From: an uncultured Oscillibacter sp.
Lineage (GTDB): Bacteria > Bacillota > Clostridia > Oscillospirales > Oscillospiraceae
Direction: 5' to 3'
Assembly: GCA_947245315.1 (NCBI GenBank)
Contig: CAMXNV010000011.1
Span: forward strand, 1-20,556
Length of the DNA: 20,556 bases
The position numbers and the translations under genes are program-made. Positions 6,284 to 13,549 of this stretch are shown here, one piece after another (positions within the stretch are counted from its first letter, which is position 1; every line of letters starts with the position of its first letter). Below the pieces are notes generated by a model that saw only the letters and a list, made by a program, of their open reading frames with translations, was not told the DNA's origin and did no database searches.

Positions 6284-6463
6284 GGCTCCCTCTCTGAGGG
6301 AGCTGTCGCCGCCAAAGGCGGTGACTGAGGGAGTTCCCCCGCAGGGAGTTCCCCCGTTTCCCCCGTAAGAGACAATCCCGTGGTTAACTCCCTCCGTCAC
6401 GGCTCCGCCGTGCCACCTCCCTCAAAGAGGGAGGCTTTATGGGCCCGCACACTTGTGCGGGCC
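6284..6463. repeat. Composite intergenic hairpin repeat (copy C)
   Basis: It has the same three modules as copy A in a different order: the GGCTCCCTC...GAGGGAG module (6284-6333), then the CTCCCTCCGTCACGG... module (6388-6435, one mismatch to 1-48), then GGCCCGCAC-ACTT-GTGCGGGCC (6442-6463). A duplicated GGGAGTTCCCCCG lies between them. Confidence 0.75.
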
Positions 6464-6531
6464 ACTCCCTAGACAGTCTCTTTCCACTAACAAGGTTTTA
6501 TGCCAAAAAGGGGCTGAGCCCCTAACGGGGC

Positions 6532-6912
6532 TCAAATCGCGCTCTGCGGCCGCTCCTCCCGTTGGACGGGAAGCTCCGGGTAGGCGGCGGCAATGGCGTC
6601 CAGCACTTGGTTGGCCACCGCCTGCTTCTCAAAGGTGAAGTCCTGGTAAAATTCCCCGCCGTCGTAGTACAGCCGGAGCCGGGTCACCGGCAGGGCCTTG
6701 CCGCAGCACCCCGTCAGGGACAGGCTGGTGTTCCGGGTGAGGGCCTTGGACAGGGCCTGATAGGCCAGGTACTTCGTGCCGGGGAAGGCGGGGAAGTAGA
6801 TGGCCCGGCTGCTGAAACGGAACTGCTCCGCCCGGCGGGCGGTCTTGTAATCCCCGGCGGGGTCCTCCAGAGGGCAGGACTGCGCCAGGGGCTTGGGCGT
6901 GAACATGGCCAT
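6532..6912 (-). CDS. Conserved-looking hypothetical protein (126 aa)
   Basis: I do not recognise the family with confidence. The protein starts MAMFTPKPLAQ; AGGAGG lies 8 bp before the ATG at 6912, whereas the longer open frame upstream lacks such a signal. It has no signal peptide or membrane helix. The middle (about 33-107) alternates strands (RFSSRAIYFPAF, TSLSLTGCC, VTRLRLYYDGGEFYQDFTFEK) and ends in a helix (AVANQVLDAIAAAYP), a pattern compatible with a small PH-like beta fold; that is speculation from secondary-structure pattern only. A minus-strand TATACT at 6946-6951 may be its -10 box. It is transcribed divergently from serA. Confidence 0.72.
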   Translation of the reverse strand: MAMFTPKPLAQSCPLEDPAGDYKTARRAEQFRFSSRAIYFPAFPGTKYLAYQALSKALTRNTSLSLTGCCGKALPVTRLRLYYDGGEFYQDFTFEKQAVANQVLDAIAAAYPELPVQREERPQSAI

Positions 6913-7016
6913 AATCAGAACCTCCTGGGTGTTGATTTCCCCTATAGTATAAGGGACTTTTTTCAAAAGCTCCATGGTAAAAGCCACAAAGAGAGCAAAT
7001 ATTGTGGAAATGCCAC

Positions 7017-7045
7017 TTGCCTGGAGGGGGAAAGGACGCTATACT
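7017..7045 (+). promoter_or_regulatory. Promoter for serA
   Basis: TTGCCT (7017-7022) and TATACT (7040-7045) are separated by 17 bp, about 80 bp before the serA start codon. The same two hexamers with the same spacing occur at 14805-14833. Confidence 0.7.
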
Positions 7046-7126
7046 AGAGCAGGAATCCGCAAGGGCCGCCCCCGGCGGCTTCTTCTTAACAAGTTCATCT
7101 CTTCTTTTTATAACCGGAGGTTCTTC

Positions 7127-8293
7127 ATGTATCGGATCAAAACATTCAACAAAATTGCCCCCCAGGGGCTGGCCCGGCTGGACGCGGCCCACTATCAGGT
7201 GGGGGAGGACGTGACGGAGGAGGAGGGCATCCTGGTCCGCTCCGCCAACCTGCTGGACTACGAGTTCCCGGACAGCCTGCTGGCCATCGCCCGGGCGGGG
7301 GTGGGGGTGAACAACCTCCCCCTGGAGCGCTGCTCCCGGTCCGGTGTGGCCGTCTTCTCCACCCCCGGGGCCAACGCCAACGCCGTGAAGGAGCTGGTGC
7401 TCTGCGCCATGCTGATCTCCTCCCGGGACATCACCGGCGCCGTGCGCTGGGTCCACCGCCAGGCCGAGGCCGGGGCGGACCTGGAGGCCGTGGTGGAGAA
7501 GGGCAAGGCCGCCTTCGTGGGCCCGGAGCTCTACCGGAAGGCCCTGGGGGTCATCGGCCTGGGGGCCATCGGCTCCCTGGTGGCCAACGTGGCCCTGGAC
7601 CTGGGGATGGACGTCTATGGGTACGACCCCTTCCTCTCCGTGGACGCCGCCCTCCGGCTGGACCGGCACGTCCACGTGGTCCGGGATGTGCAGGAGCTCT
7701 ACAAAAAGGCGGACTATATCACGGCCCACATCCACTTCAACGAGAAGACCCGGCACATGATCGACGGCCAGGCCCTGGGGGCCATGAAGCCCGGCGTCCG
7801 GCTCATCAACCTGGCCCGGGGGGGCATCGTGGACGACGAGGCCCTGCTGGCCGCCCTGGACGCGGGCCAGGTGACCGCCTACGTCACCGACTTCCCCAAT
7901 AACCGGCTGGTGGAGAATCCCCACGTCATCGCCATGCCCCACCTGGGGGCCTCCACGCCGGAGAGCGAGCAGAACTGCGCCGTCATGGCCGCCGGGGAGC
8001 TGCGGGACTACCTGGAGAACGGGAATATCAAGAACTCTGTCAACCTCCCGGACGTCTACCTGGAGCGCAGCGGCGTCCAGCGCCTGTGCGTCATCCACAA
8101 GAACATCCCCGCCATGCTGGCCAACATCACGGCCCTGCTGAGCCGGGACGGCGTGAACGTGGAAAACCTGAGCAACAAGTCCAAGGGGGACTACGCCTAT
8201 ACCCTGGTGGACCTGGGGGCCAAGGTGGAGCCCGCCGTCATCACGGACCTGCGGAACCTGGCCAACGTCATCCGGGTGCGGGTCATCGACTGA
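7127..8293 (+). CDS. serA: D-3-phosphoglycerate dehydrogenase with ACT domain
   Basis: This 388-residue enzyme oxidises 3-phosphoglycerate to 3-phosphohydroxypyruvate with NAD, the first step of serine synthesis. It shows the D-2-hydroxyacid dehydrogenase pattern: Rossmann motif GLGAIG at 144-149, catalytic Arg231 (NLARGGIVDDEAL), Glu263 (VENPHV) and His272 (PHLGAS). A C-terminal ACT domain (about 318-388, beginning RLCVIHKNIPAML) suggests regulation by serine or another amino acid. The length fits the short form without the extra ASB domain. The start at 7127 has CGGAGG upstream; the frame is open 153 bp further but that part covers the promoter. No serC or serB is adjacent. mscS follows after 52 bp, possibly in the same transcript. 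Specificity rests on family resemblance. Confidence 0.9.
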   Translation: MYRIKTFNKIAPQGLARLDAAHYQVGEDVTEEEGILVRSANLLDYEFPDSLLAIARAGVGVNNLPLERCSRSGVAVFSTPGANANAVKELVLCAMLISSRDITGAVRWVHRQAEAGADLEAVVEKGKAAFVGPELYRKALGVIGLGAIGSLVANVALDLGMDVYGYDPFLSVDAALRLDRHVHVVRDVQELYKKADYITAHIHFNEKTRHMIDGQALGAMKPGVRLINLARGGIVDDEALLAALDAGQVTAYVTDFPNNRLVENPHVIAMPHLGASTPESEQNCAVMAAGELRDYLENGNIKNSVNLPDVYLERSGVQRLCVIHKNIPAMLANITALLSRDGVNVENLSNKSKGDYAYTLVDLGAKVEPAVITDLRNLANVIRVRVID

Positions 8294-8345
8294 GCCGGAG
8301 CTTCCGGGCACGCCTGAACCGGCTCTGAGTAAGGAGGGAACGCCT

Positions 8346-9161
8346 GTGCTGGACCTGAACGGCGCGCTGGAGCGCTTCGCCGGGAAGCTGGCTCTGGAGA
8401 ACATACTGGCGGCGGCGGTGACGCTGCTGGTCTGCCTGCTGGCGGCCCGGCTGCTGCTGAGGCTGGCGGGGCGGCTGCTGCTCCGGACGAAGCTGGAGGA
8501 GCGGATCCGCCGCTACGTGCTGCTGCTGGTGAAGCTGCTGCTGTACACCCTGACGGCGGTCTTCACCGGGGTGAGCCTGGGGGTCAACATGACCTCCCTG
8601 GTGGCCCTGCTGTCGGTGGGCTCCCTGGGGGTCACCCTGGCGGCGGAGGACATCCTGGGCAACGTGGCCGGGGGGCTGGTGATCCTGTCCTCCCATCCCT
8701 TTGCCATCGGGGACTACATTGAGTCCGACGGGGTCTCCGGCACGGTGGAGGAGATCAGCCTGAACCACACCAAGCTCATCACCCCCGACGGCCTGGTGGC
8801 CCTCCTGCCCAACAAGGCCCTGGCGGCCTCCAGGGTCACCAACTACACGGCGCTGGGCCGCCGCCGGATCGCCTGGAAGATGAGCGCGCCCTACGGCGTG
8901 CCCACGGAGACGGTAAAGGCGGCCTGCTACCGGGCCGTGGAGCGGACGGAGCACATCCTCCCGGACCCGGCCCCGGCGGTGTACCTCACGGCCTTTGAGG
9001 ACAGCGGGGTGGCCTTCACCGTGTACTGCTGGGCCGCCGCCGGGGACTTCTGGGCCACCCAGTTCGCCCTGGCGGAGAACCTGCGGGAGTGCTTCGCCCA
9101 GGCGGGGGTGGAGATTCCCTACCGGAGGCTGGACGTTCAGGTCCGGCAGGACCAACGGTGA
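8346..9161 (+). CDS. MscS-family mechanosensitive channel
   Basis: This 271-residue membrane protein opens under membrane tension and releases solutes during osmotic downshock. It starts with GTG at 8346, 7 bp after AAGGAGGG (8331-8338). Hydrophobic segments lie at about 18-46 and 57-80. The pore helix and following conserved segment are clear: LLSVGSLGVTLAAEDILGNVAGGLVILSSHPFAIGDYI (about 89-126), then the beta domain with GTVEEISLNHTKL and LLPNKALA. The cytoplasmic C-terminal domain is complete. The size matches small MscS channels (about 280 residues). It sits behind serA and ends at a bidirectional terminator. Confidence 0.93.
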   Translation: MLDLNGALERFAGKLALENILAAAVTLLVCLLAARLLLRLAGRLLLRTKLEERIRRYVLLLVKLLLYTLTAVFTGVSLGVNMTSLVALLSVGSLGVTLAAEDILGNVAGGLVILSSHPFAIGDYIESDGVSGTVEEISLNHTKLITPDGLVALLPNKALAASRVTNYTALGRRRIAWKMSAPYGVPTETVKAACYRAVERTEHILPDPAPAVYLTAFEDSGVAFTVYCWAAAGDFWATQFALAENLRECFAQAGVEIPYRRLDVQVRQDQR

Positions 9162-9203
9162 GGCCGGTTTTCAAAAAGGCTCCGGAGCGCTCCCACAGAC
9201 GAA

Positions 9204-9237
9204 AAAATACCTCTCAGGAAGCCCTGAGAGGTATTTT
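9204..9237. terminator. Bidirectional terminator between mscS and secG
   Basis: AAAATACCTCTCAGG-AAGC-CCTGAGAGGTATTTT is a perfect 15-bp stem with A and T tracts on both sides, placed between two converging genes. Confidence 0.92.
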
Positions 9238-9247
9238 CATCATTGGC

Positions 9248-9481
9248 TCAGCCGAGGATCAGAAGGACCATGGTGAGGATCAGGAAGAGGGCCCCGATCC
9301 ATTTGGTGGCCCGGGCCAGCTTGGCGTCCATGGTCTTGGCCTTGTTCTTCGCCAGGAAGGAGTCGGCCACGCCGCCGATGGCGCCGGAGAGCCCGGCGCT
9401 CTTGCCGGACTGGAAGAGGACGATCAGGATGACGCCCAGGCCGAGGAGCAGCTGCAAAATGGTAATGATAAGCTTAAACAA
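9248..9481 (-). CDS. secG: Preprotein translocase subunit SecG
   Basis: SecG is a small two-helix subunit of the SecYEG channel that assists SecA-driven export. The sequence has two hydrophobic segments flanking the family core LFQSGKSAGLSGAIGGVADSF, followed by KNKAKTMDAKLARATKW. I place the start at a TTG (9479-9481): GGAGG at 9491-9495 is exactly 9 bp upstream, giving a 77-residue protein beginning MFKLIITIL, the usual SecG size. The in-frame ATG at 9511 would translate the ribosome binding site and lies inside a hairpin (TCACGC-TAT-GCGTGA). It is a single gene with its own strong promoter. Confidence 0.92.
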   Translation of the reverse strand: MFKLIITILQLLLGLGVILIVLFQSGKSAGLSGAIGGVADSFLAKNKAKTMDAKLARATKWIGALFLILTMVLLILG

Positions 9482-9538
9482 CGTATTCAACCTCCAGATT
9501 TCATCACGCATAGCGTGAAAAGTGCTTGACAGCTTTTT

Positions 9539-9567
9539 ATTCTACCACAAGGTTTTCCGATTTTCAA
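9539..9567 (-). promoter_or_regulatory. Promoter for secG
   Basis: On the minus strand TTGAAA (9562-9567), a 17-bp spacer, and TAGAAT (9539-9544). Both boxes match consensus at five of six positions. A small hairpin (9505-9517) lies in the leader. Confidence 0.75.
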
Positions 9568-9616
9568 GTGCTATTCGAGAAAATTCAGCGGGGAATTTCT
9601 CAATCTGTGGAGGCGC

Positions 9617-10849
9617 TCAGCTCCGGCCGGTCTCCCTGGCGACGGCCTCCTTCAGCACCTCCGCCAGGGTGATGCCCTCGACGGTCCAGTCGGCCTCCAG
9701 CACCGGGGTGAGGGGCACGGAGAGATAGAGGTTGTTGCCCGAGGAGTAGGCCCCGGTGGTGACGCCCACCACGCGGCCGTAGATGTTCATCAGCACGCCT
9801 CCGCTGCTCCCGTGGGAGATGTCCGCCGTGTTGATGACACAGGGGAGGGTGAAGCCCTCGGCCTGGTGGTTCACCGCGCTGATGACCCCGTCGCTGATGG
9901 CCAGGGTGATGCCCAGGGGCACGCCCATGGTATAGACCTGGTCGCCGGGGCGGAGGTCCGGGTCCTCCGCGATTTCCAGGAAGGAGAAGAAGGGGGCCGT
10001 GGTCTTCCCGTCCCGGGTGGTCTGGGAGACCCGGAGGAGAGCCAGGTCCGCGTCGATGTCGTAGAAGAGCACCTTTTCCACGGGGAAGGTCTCCCCGGTG
10101 ACCAGGGTGACGGTGGCAAAGGAGGACCCCTTGATGGTGTGGTAGTTGGTGACGGCCAGGCCCCCGGCGGTGACAAAGAAGCCGGAGCCGCCGTTGTCGG
10201 ACTGGTCCTTTTCATACTGCTTCTCCGTCCGGTAGGTGTCCAGACGGAAGACGGCGGCCATGTGCCGGTCGGCCACCTGCCGGGCGGTGAGCTCCTGGGG
10301 GAAGAGGCCCTGAATGTCTGCCTGGGTGCAGATGCCCTTGTCCACCAGCCGCTGGGCGGCGGAGACGCCCTCCGCGTCCGGGAAGGGCAGGGCGTCCCGG
10401 ACCAGCTCATAGAGCTCCCCCAGGGTCAGGGTGTCCCCGTAGTCCCGGGCGAGCAGGCCCGCCCGCCGGGCGAAGAGGGCGGCGTTCTCGTTGTCGAAGC
10501 CCTCCTTGTAGCCCAGCTGGCGCAGCAGGGAGGCGCAGAACTCGGCGGTGGGGACGGGCTCCTGCTGATCGGAGGTGACGGTGACCCAGCCCTGGGCGGC
10601 GGCGTACTCCTGGGGGGAGACGTCCCGGGTGGCGGAGGTGACGCCGTAGAGCCGGACCAGCAGCTCCGTGGCCCGGACCCGGGCGGCGGGGGTTTTCAGG
10701 GCCTTGGCGGAGGGGACGCTGTCCAAGAGGTGAAGGGCCGTCAAGGTCTTGGCGGCCTGTAGGGCCTCGCCCTCCAGGGCCGAGGCGGCGGGCACCGCGC
10801 CGCACAGAAGGAGCAGGGCGCAGAGCAGGGAAACCAGTCGTTTTTTCAT
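9617..10849 (-). CDS. Secreted trypsin-like serine protease (S1, HtrA-like without PDZ)
   Basis: This 410-residue exported protein has a signal peptide (MKKRLVSLLC to AASA, about 1-24) and a C-terminal chymotrypsin-fold protease domain (about 195-390). The triad is visible: His237 (TNYHTIKG), Asp268 (DADLALL) and Ser349 in GSSGG, where HtrA proteins usually have GNSGG. No PDZ domain follows, unlike DegP/HtrA. The N-terminal part (about 25-155) has three weakly repeated helical units (ATELLVRLYG, TAEFCASLLRQLGY, LGELYELVRDAL) reminiscent of divergent S-layer homology domains, so wall attachment is possible. The start at 10849 has GGAGG 7 bp upstream. It is a single gene with its own promoter and acts outside the membrane. 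Confidence 0.86.
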   Translation of the reverse strand: MKKRLVSLLCALLLLCGAVPAASALEGEALQAAKTLTALHLLDSVPSAKALKTPAARVRATELLVRLYGVTSATRDVSPQEYAAAQGWVTVTSDQQEPVPTAEFCASLLRQLGYKEGFDNENAALFARRAGLLARDYGDTLTLGELYELVRDALPFPDAEGVSAAQRLVDKGICTQADIQGLFPQELTARQVADRHMAAVFRLDTYRTEKQYEKDQSDNGGSGFFVTAGGLAVTNYHTIKGSSFATVTLVTGETFPVEKVLFYDIDADLALLRVSQTTRDGKTTAPFFSFLEIAEDPDLRPGDQVYTMGVPLGITLAISDGVISAVNHQAEGFTLPCVINTADISHGSSGGVLMNIYGRVVGVTTGAYSSGNNLYLSVPLTPVLEADWTVEGITLAEVLKEAVARETGRS

Positions 10850-10879
10850 GGGAATGCCTCCGTATTCGATGATTTTCAT

Positions 10880-10908
10880 ATTCTAGCACGATGGAACCGG
10901 CTTTGCAA
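10880..10908 (-). promoter_or_regulatory. Promoter for the serine protease
   Basis: On the minus strand TTGCAA (10903-10908), a 17-bp spacer, and TAGAAT (10880-10885), about 30 bp before the start codon at 10849. Confidence 0.65.
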
Positions 10909-10990
10909 GGGGCCCGGCGCAGAGTCTCGTTTGCTTTTCCGGCTGGAGAATCCGCCTACCGGCTCCACGTACCGGCGAATTGACTAAGGC

Positions 10991-11019
10991 TTGAAGGCGC
11001 GGATTGGCCGTGGTATAAT
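10991..11019 (+). promoter_or_regulatory. Promoter for the 74-aa membrane protein
   Basis: TTGAAG (10991-10996), a 17-bp spacer, and TATAAT (11014-11019) preceded by TGG, an extended -10. Confidence 0.75.
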
Positions 11020-11054
11020 CAAAGTGACAAAATTGGATGGATCGGGGTGATTTT

Positions 11055-11279
11055 ATGAGGAAGCCCGCCATATTGGCCGCCATATTTTTCCTGGGGGTTG
11101 TGAGTTCTTATGTGGGCCTGTGCTATCTGGTCCCCGGGCTGAGGATCAAACTGGCGGCCGATACAGGGACCTATTTTGTGGAGAGCCTGCGGCACATGGT
11201 TCTCCTCAAAAGCATGATTTCTTTGGCGATTGGGGCGGCGCTGGCCGGGGTTCCCCTCCTGATCTCTAAAGGAAAGTGA
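11055..11279 (+). CDS. Small two-helix membrane protein (74 aa)
   Basis: Two hydrophobic segments (about residues 5-30 and 54-70) flank a short loop, and the protein ends LISKGK. No family is recognised. An ATG at 11037 is in frame, but GGGGTGA (11043-11049) is 5 bp before the ATG at 11055 and the upstream ATG has no such site, so 11055 is preferred. The TIGR04076-type gene follows 73 bp later without a clear terminator between them, so they may be co-transcribed. Function is unknown. Confidence 0.7.
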   Translation: MRKPAILAAIFFLGVVSSYVGLCYLVPGLRIKLAADTGTYFVESLRHMVLLKSMISLAIGAALAGVPLLISKGK

Positions 11280-11352
11280 TCGCTTCCAGATGGATGGGGC
11301 GCGTCCTATTCAGGATGCCGCTGGAAAATCGGAGTTTTGAGAGGTGAGACAT

Positions 11353-11667
11353 ATGAAACAGTGCAAGATTACCATATTAAAAACCACGTTGCAGGAGGAC
11401 CTCGCGAGAGAGTACGGCGTCCCCGGATTTTCCGTCTGCCCCCTGATGAAGGAGGGCCAGGTGTTCTATTCCGATTACGCGAAGCCGGAGGGCTTCTGCG
11501 ATGAGGCGTGGAAGGCCGTCTATCAGTACGTGTTCGCCCTGGCCAACGGCGCGGAGGGCTGGTATGACAACACCTGGATAGACCCCAGGCATAAGGGAGT
11601 GGCCATCTGCTCCTGCAATGACGGGCTCCGCCCGGTCATTATGAAAATTGAGCGGATGGAGGAATAG
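11353..11667 (+). CDS. TIGR04076 family protein (104 aa)
   Basis: A small soluble protein beginning MKQCKITILKTTLQEDLARE. The pattern KEGQVFYSDYAKPEGFCDEAWKAVYQYVFALANGA and the ending GVAICSCNDGLRPVIMKIE match what I recall of the TIGR04076 family, which has no established function and is common in anaerobes. Conserved Cys residues (Cys4, the FCDEAW Cys, and the CSC pair) could bind a metal. The start at 11353 has GAGGTGA 5 bp upstream (11341-11347); a GTG nine bases earlier lies inside that site. No terminator is obvious before the repeat at 11736. Confidence 0.82.
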   Translation: MKQCKITILKTTLQEDLAREYGVPGFSVCPLMKEGQVFYSDYAKPEGFCDEAWKAVYQYVFALANGAEGWYDNTWIDPRHKGVAICSCNDGLRPVIMKIERMEE

Positions 11668-11735
11668 GCAAAATCCTTAGAGCGGGCATTTGACCGGGCG
11701 GCCATCCATTGCAGAGAACCGCCTGGTTCCCTGCG

Positions 11736-11892
11736 GGGGAGTGTCCGATGGGCGGATTTATTGTAGGGGCGGCTATCAGCCGCCCGTCTTCTTCAAACAC
11801 CGGACTTTCCGGAGGACGGGCGATTGATAATCGCCCCTACAAAATGCCAGGGTAACATCAAACATCATAAAATGCGCGGTCGGACACTCCCC
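11736..11892. mobile_element. 157-bp MITE-like element with nested inverted repeats
   Basis: GGGGAGTGTCCGA at 11736-11748 is the exact reverse complement of 11880-11892. Inside them a second pair, TTGTAGGGGCG (11761-11771) and CGCCCCTACAA (11832-11842), is also perfect. A GGCGGCTATCAGCCGCC hairpin follows the left inner end. Ends of the same type occur at 1990-2024. No transposase gene is present, so mobility would need help in trans. It lies directly upstream of the deoC promoter. The 11668-12000 stretch holds only this element and that promoter. Confidence 0.72.
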
Positions 11893-11907
11893 AACACATC
11901 TGCCCCC

Positions 11908-11936
11908 TGGACAGCCCGGGGGACCTCTGTTATAAT
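11908..11936 (+). promoter_or_regulatory. Promoter for deoC-deoD
   Basis: TGGACA (11908-11913, five of six), a 17-bp spacer, and a perfect TATAAT (11931-11936). It begins 16 bp after the end of the repeat element. Confidence 0.8.
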
Positions 11937-12000
11937 GTACAAAGGCAGACCTTCCCCCGGGGAGCGGGATATTACAATCATCATAAAGGAGAGCGCTGAA

Positions 12001-12657
12001 ATGGAACTGAAAGAAATTCTTGGAAAGTGCGACCACACCCTGCTGGCCCAGGGAGCCACTTGGGAGGAGATCAAGGCCATCTGCGACGACGGAATGAAAT
12101 ACCAGTGCGCCAGCGTCTGCATCCCCGCCAGCTACGTGAAACAGGCGGCGGACTACGTGGAGGGGAAACTCCCCATCTGCACGGTCATCGGCTTTCCCAA
12201 CGGCTATGACACCACCATGGCAAAATGCTTCATGGCCTCCGACGCCGTGCGGAACGGGGCCAGCGAGGTGGACATGGTCATCAATATCGGCTGGGTGAAG
12301 GACCGGAAGTGGGACCAGCTCCTACAGGAGATTTCCTTCGTAAAGGCCGCCTGCGCGGGGAAGCTCTTGAAGGTCATCATTGAGTGCTGCCTCCTCACCG
12401 ACGAGGAGAAGATCCAAATGTGCGGCATCGTCACCGCCTCCGGGGCGGACTATATCAAGACCTCCACCGGCTTCGGCGGCGGCGGAGCCACCCGGGAGGA
12501 CGTGGCCCTCTTCGCCAAGCACGTGGGCCCCCATGTGAAAATCAAGGCCGCCGGGGGCATCGCCGATCTGAAGGACGCCGAGGACTTCATCAACCTGGGG
12601 GCCTCCCGCCTGGGCACCAGCCGGATCGTCAAGGCCGTGAAGGCCCTGGAGGGCTGA
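12001..12657 (+). CDS. deoC: Deoxyribose-phosphate aldolase
   Basis: This 218-residue cytoplasmic enzyme cleaves 2-deoxyribose 5-phosphate to glyceraldehyde 3-phosphate and acetaldehyde, feeding deoxynucleoside sugar into glycolysis. The TIM-barrel class I aldolase residues are visible: Schiff-base Lys153 in DYIKTSTGF, Lys182 in KIKAAGGI, and Asp91 in EVDMVINIG. The length is typical of the short bacterial form. AAGGAGA (11986-11992) lies 8 bp before the ATG. Its stop overlaps the start of deoD (TGATG), so the two are translationally coupled. The deoC-deoD pairing supports a role in deoxynucleoside catabolism. Confidence 0.97.
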   Translation: MELKEILGKCDHTLLAQGATWEEIKAICDDGMKYQCASVCIPASYVKQAADYVEGKLPICTVIGFPNGYDTTMAKCFMASDAVRNGASEVDMVINIGWVKDRKWDQLLQEISFVKAACAGKLLKVIIECCLLTDEEKIQMCGIVTASGADYIKTSTGFGGGGATREDVALFAKHVGPHVKIKAAGGIADLKDAEDFINLGASRLGTSRIVKAVKALEG

Positions 12658-13376
12658 TGATGGGCACCCCTCACAACGAGGCCGCCCGGGGGGACTTCGC
12701 CCCCACCGTCCTCATGCCCGGCGATCCTCTCCGAGCCAGGTTCATCGCCGAGACCTTTCTGGAGAACGCCCGGCTGGTGAACAACGTCCGGGGCATCCAG
12801 GGCTGGACGGGGACCTGGCAGGGCGTCCCCGTGTCCGTCATGGCCTCGGGCATGGGCATTCCCAGCATGGGGCTTTACGCCCACGAGCTCTTCCATTTCT
12901 ACGGCGTGGAGAACATCATCCGGGTGGGCACCACCGGGGCCCTCAGCGAGAAGCTAAAGCTCCGGGACGTGGTGCTGGCCCAGGGGGCCTGTACGGACTC
13001 CAGCTTTGCCCGGCACCTGGGCCTGCCGGGGACCTTCGCCCCCATCGCGGACTTCCGCCTCCTGGAGACCGCCGTGGCCGTGGCCCGGGAGAAGGGGGTG
13101 GAGCCCCCGGTGGGGAACATCCTCAGCTCCGACGTCTTTTACTTCAAGCACGGCGGGGGCCTGGAGTGGGCCCCCATGGGGGTCCTGGCCATCGACATGG
13201 AGACCGCGGGCCTCTACACCACCGCCGCCGAGGCGGGCAGGCGGGCCCTGACCATCTGCACCGTCACCGACAGCCTGGTCACCGGGGAGGCCCTGCCCCC
13301 GGCGGAGCGCCAGAGCTCCCTGTTCCAGATGATGGAAATCGCCCTGGGGACCGCCCGGCGGATGGCGGAGGCGTGA
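12657..13376 (+). CDS. deoD: Purine nucleoside phosphorylase, DeoD type
   Basis: This 239-residue enzyme splits purine (deoxy)nucleosides with phosphate into base and (deoxy)ribose 1-phosphate. Hexameric DeoD features are present: TPHNEA near the start, MPGDPLRA (phosphate binding), NNVRGIQGWTG, RVGTTGAL, DMETAGLY (base and ribose site Met-Glu), TVTDSLVTGE (catalytic Asp) and the PAERQSS Arg region. Two adjacent ATGs at 12657 and 12660 are possible starts; GGAGGG at 12648-12653 favours 12660 by spacing, while 12657 overlaps the deoC stop. The deoxyribose 1-phosphate needs a phosphopentomutase before DeoC, and none is in the window. Confidence 0.95.
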   Translation: MMGTPHNEAARGDFAPTVLMPGDPLRARFIAETFLENARLVNNVRGIQGWTGTWQGVPVSVMASGMGIPSMGLYAHELFHFYGVENIIRVGTTGALSEKLKLRDVVLAQGACTDSSFARHLGLPGTFAPIADFRLLETAVAVAREKGVEPPVGNILSSDVFYFKHGGGLEWAPMGVLAIDMETAGLYTTAAEAGRRALTICTVTDSLVTGEALPPAERQSSLFQMMEIALGTARRMAEA

Positions 13377-13380
13377 GGGC

Positions 13381-13426
13381 GGAGAAAACGCCCCCGATTT
13401 GCCGGGGAAGTTCCGGCGTTTTCCCC
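13381..13426 (+). terminator. Hairpin after deoD
   Basis: GGAGAAAACGCC (13381-13392) pairs with GGCGTTTTCCCC (13415-13426) at 11 of 12 positions, with an inner CCCCG/CGGGG stem. No T run follows, so it is only a possible terminator. Confidence 0.4.
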
Positions 13427-13452
13427 AAAAGGAAAACATTTCGTGAATACAG

Positions 13453-13481
13453 TTGAAATCTGGGAATGAAGTTGTTATAAT
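13453..13481 (+). promoter_or_regulatory. Promoter for the BMP lipoprotein gene
   Basis: TTGAAA (13453-13458), a 17-bp spacer, and TATAAT (13476-13481) with TGT before it (extended -10). This is among the strongest-looking promoters of the window and gives a leader of about 60 nt. Confidence 0.85.
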
Positions 13482-13549
13482 GGGCTTGGCCCTACGGGGC
13501 CGGTACTCCGGGCCGACCGGAGATAAAATGGAAGGAAGGTTGATTCCAA

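Noticed and set aside
6629..8404. 591-codon open frame opposite serA and mscS
   Set aside because: It runs through the divergent promoter region and two clear genes on the other strand, and its product is low-complexity His/Gly/Val-rich sequence.
9526..9531. TTGACA on the plus strand upstream of the protease region
   Set aside because: No -10 box follows at 16-18 bp and the next genes lie on the other strand.
9812..10762. 316-codon open frame opposite the serine protease
   Set aside because: Gly/Val-rich shadow of the protease gene without ribosome binding site or motifs.
11824..12000. N-terminal extension of deoC
   Set aside because: The open frame upstream covers the repeat element and the promoter; the ATG at 12001 has the ribosome binding site and matches the family start.
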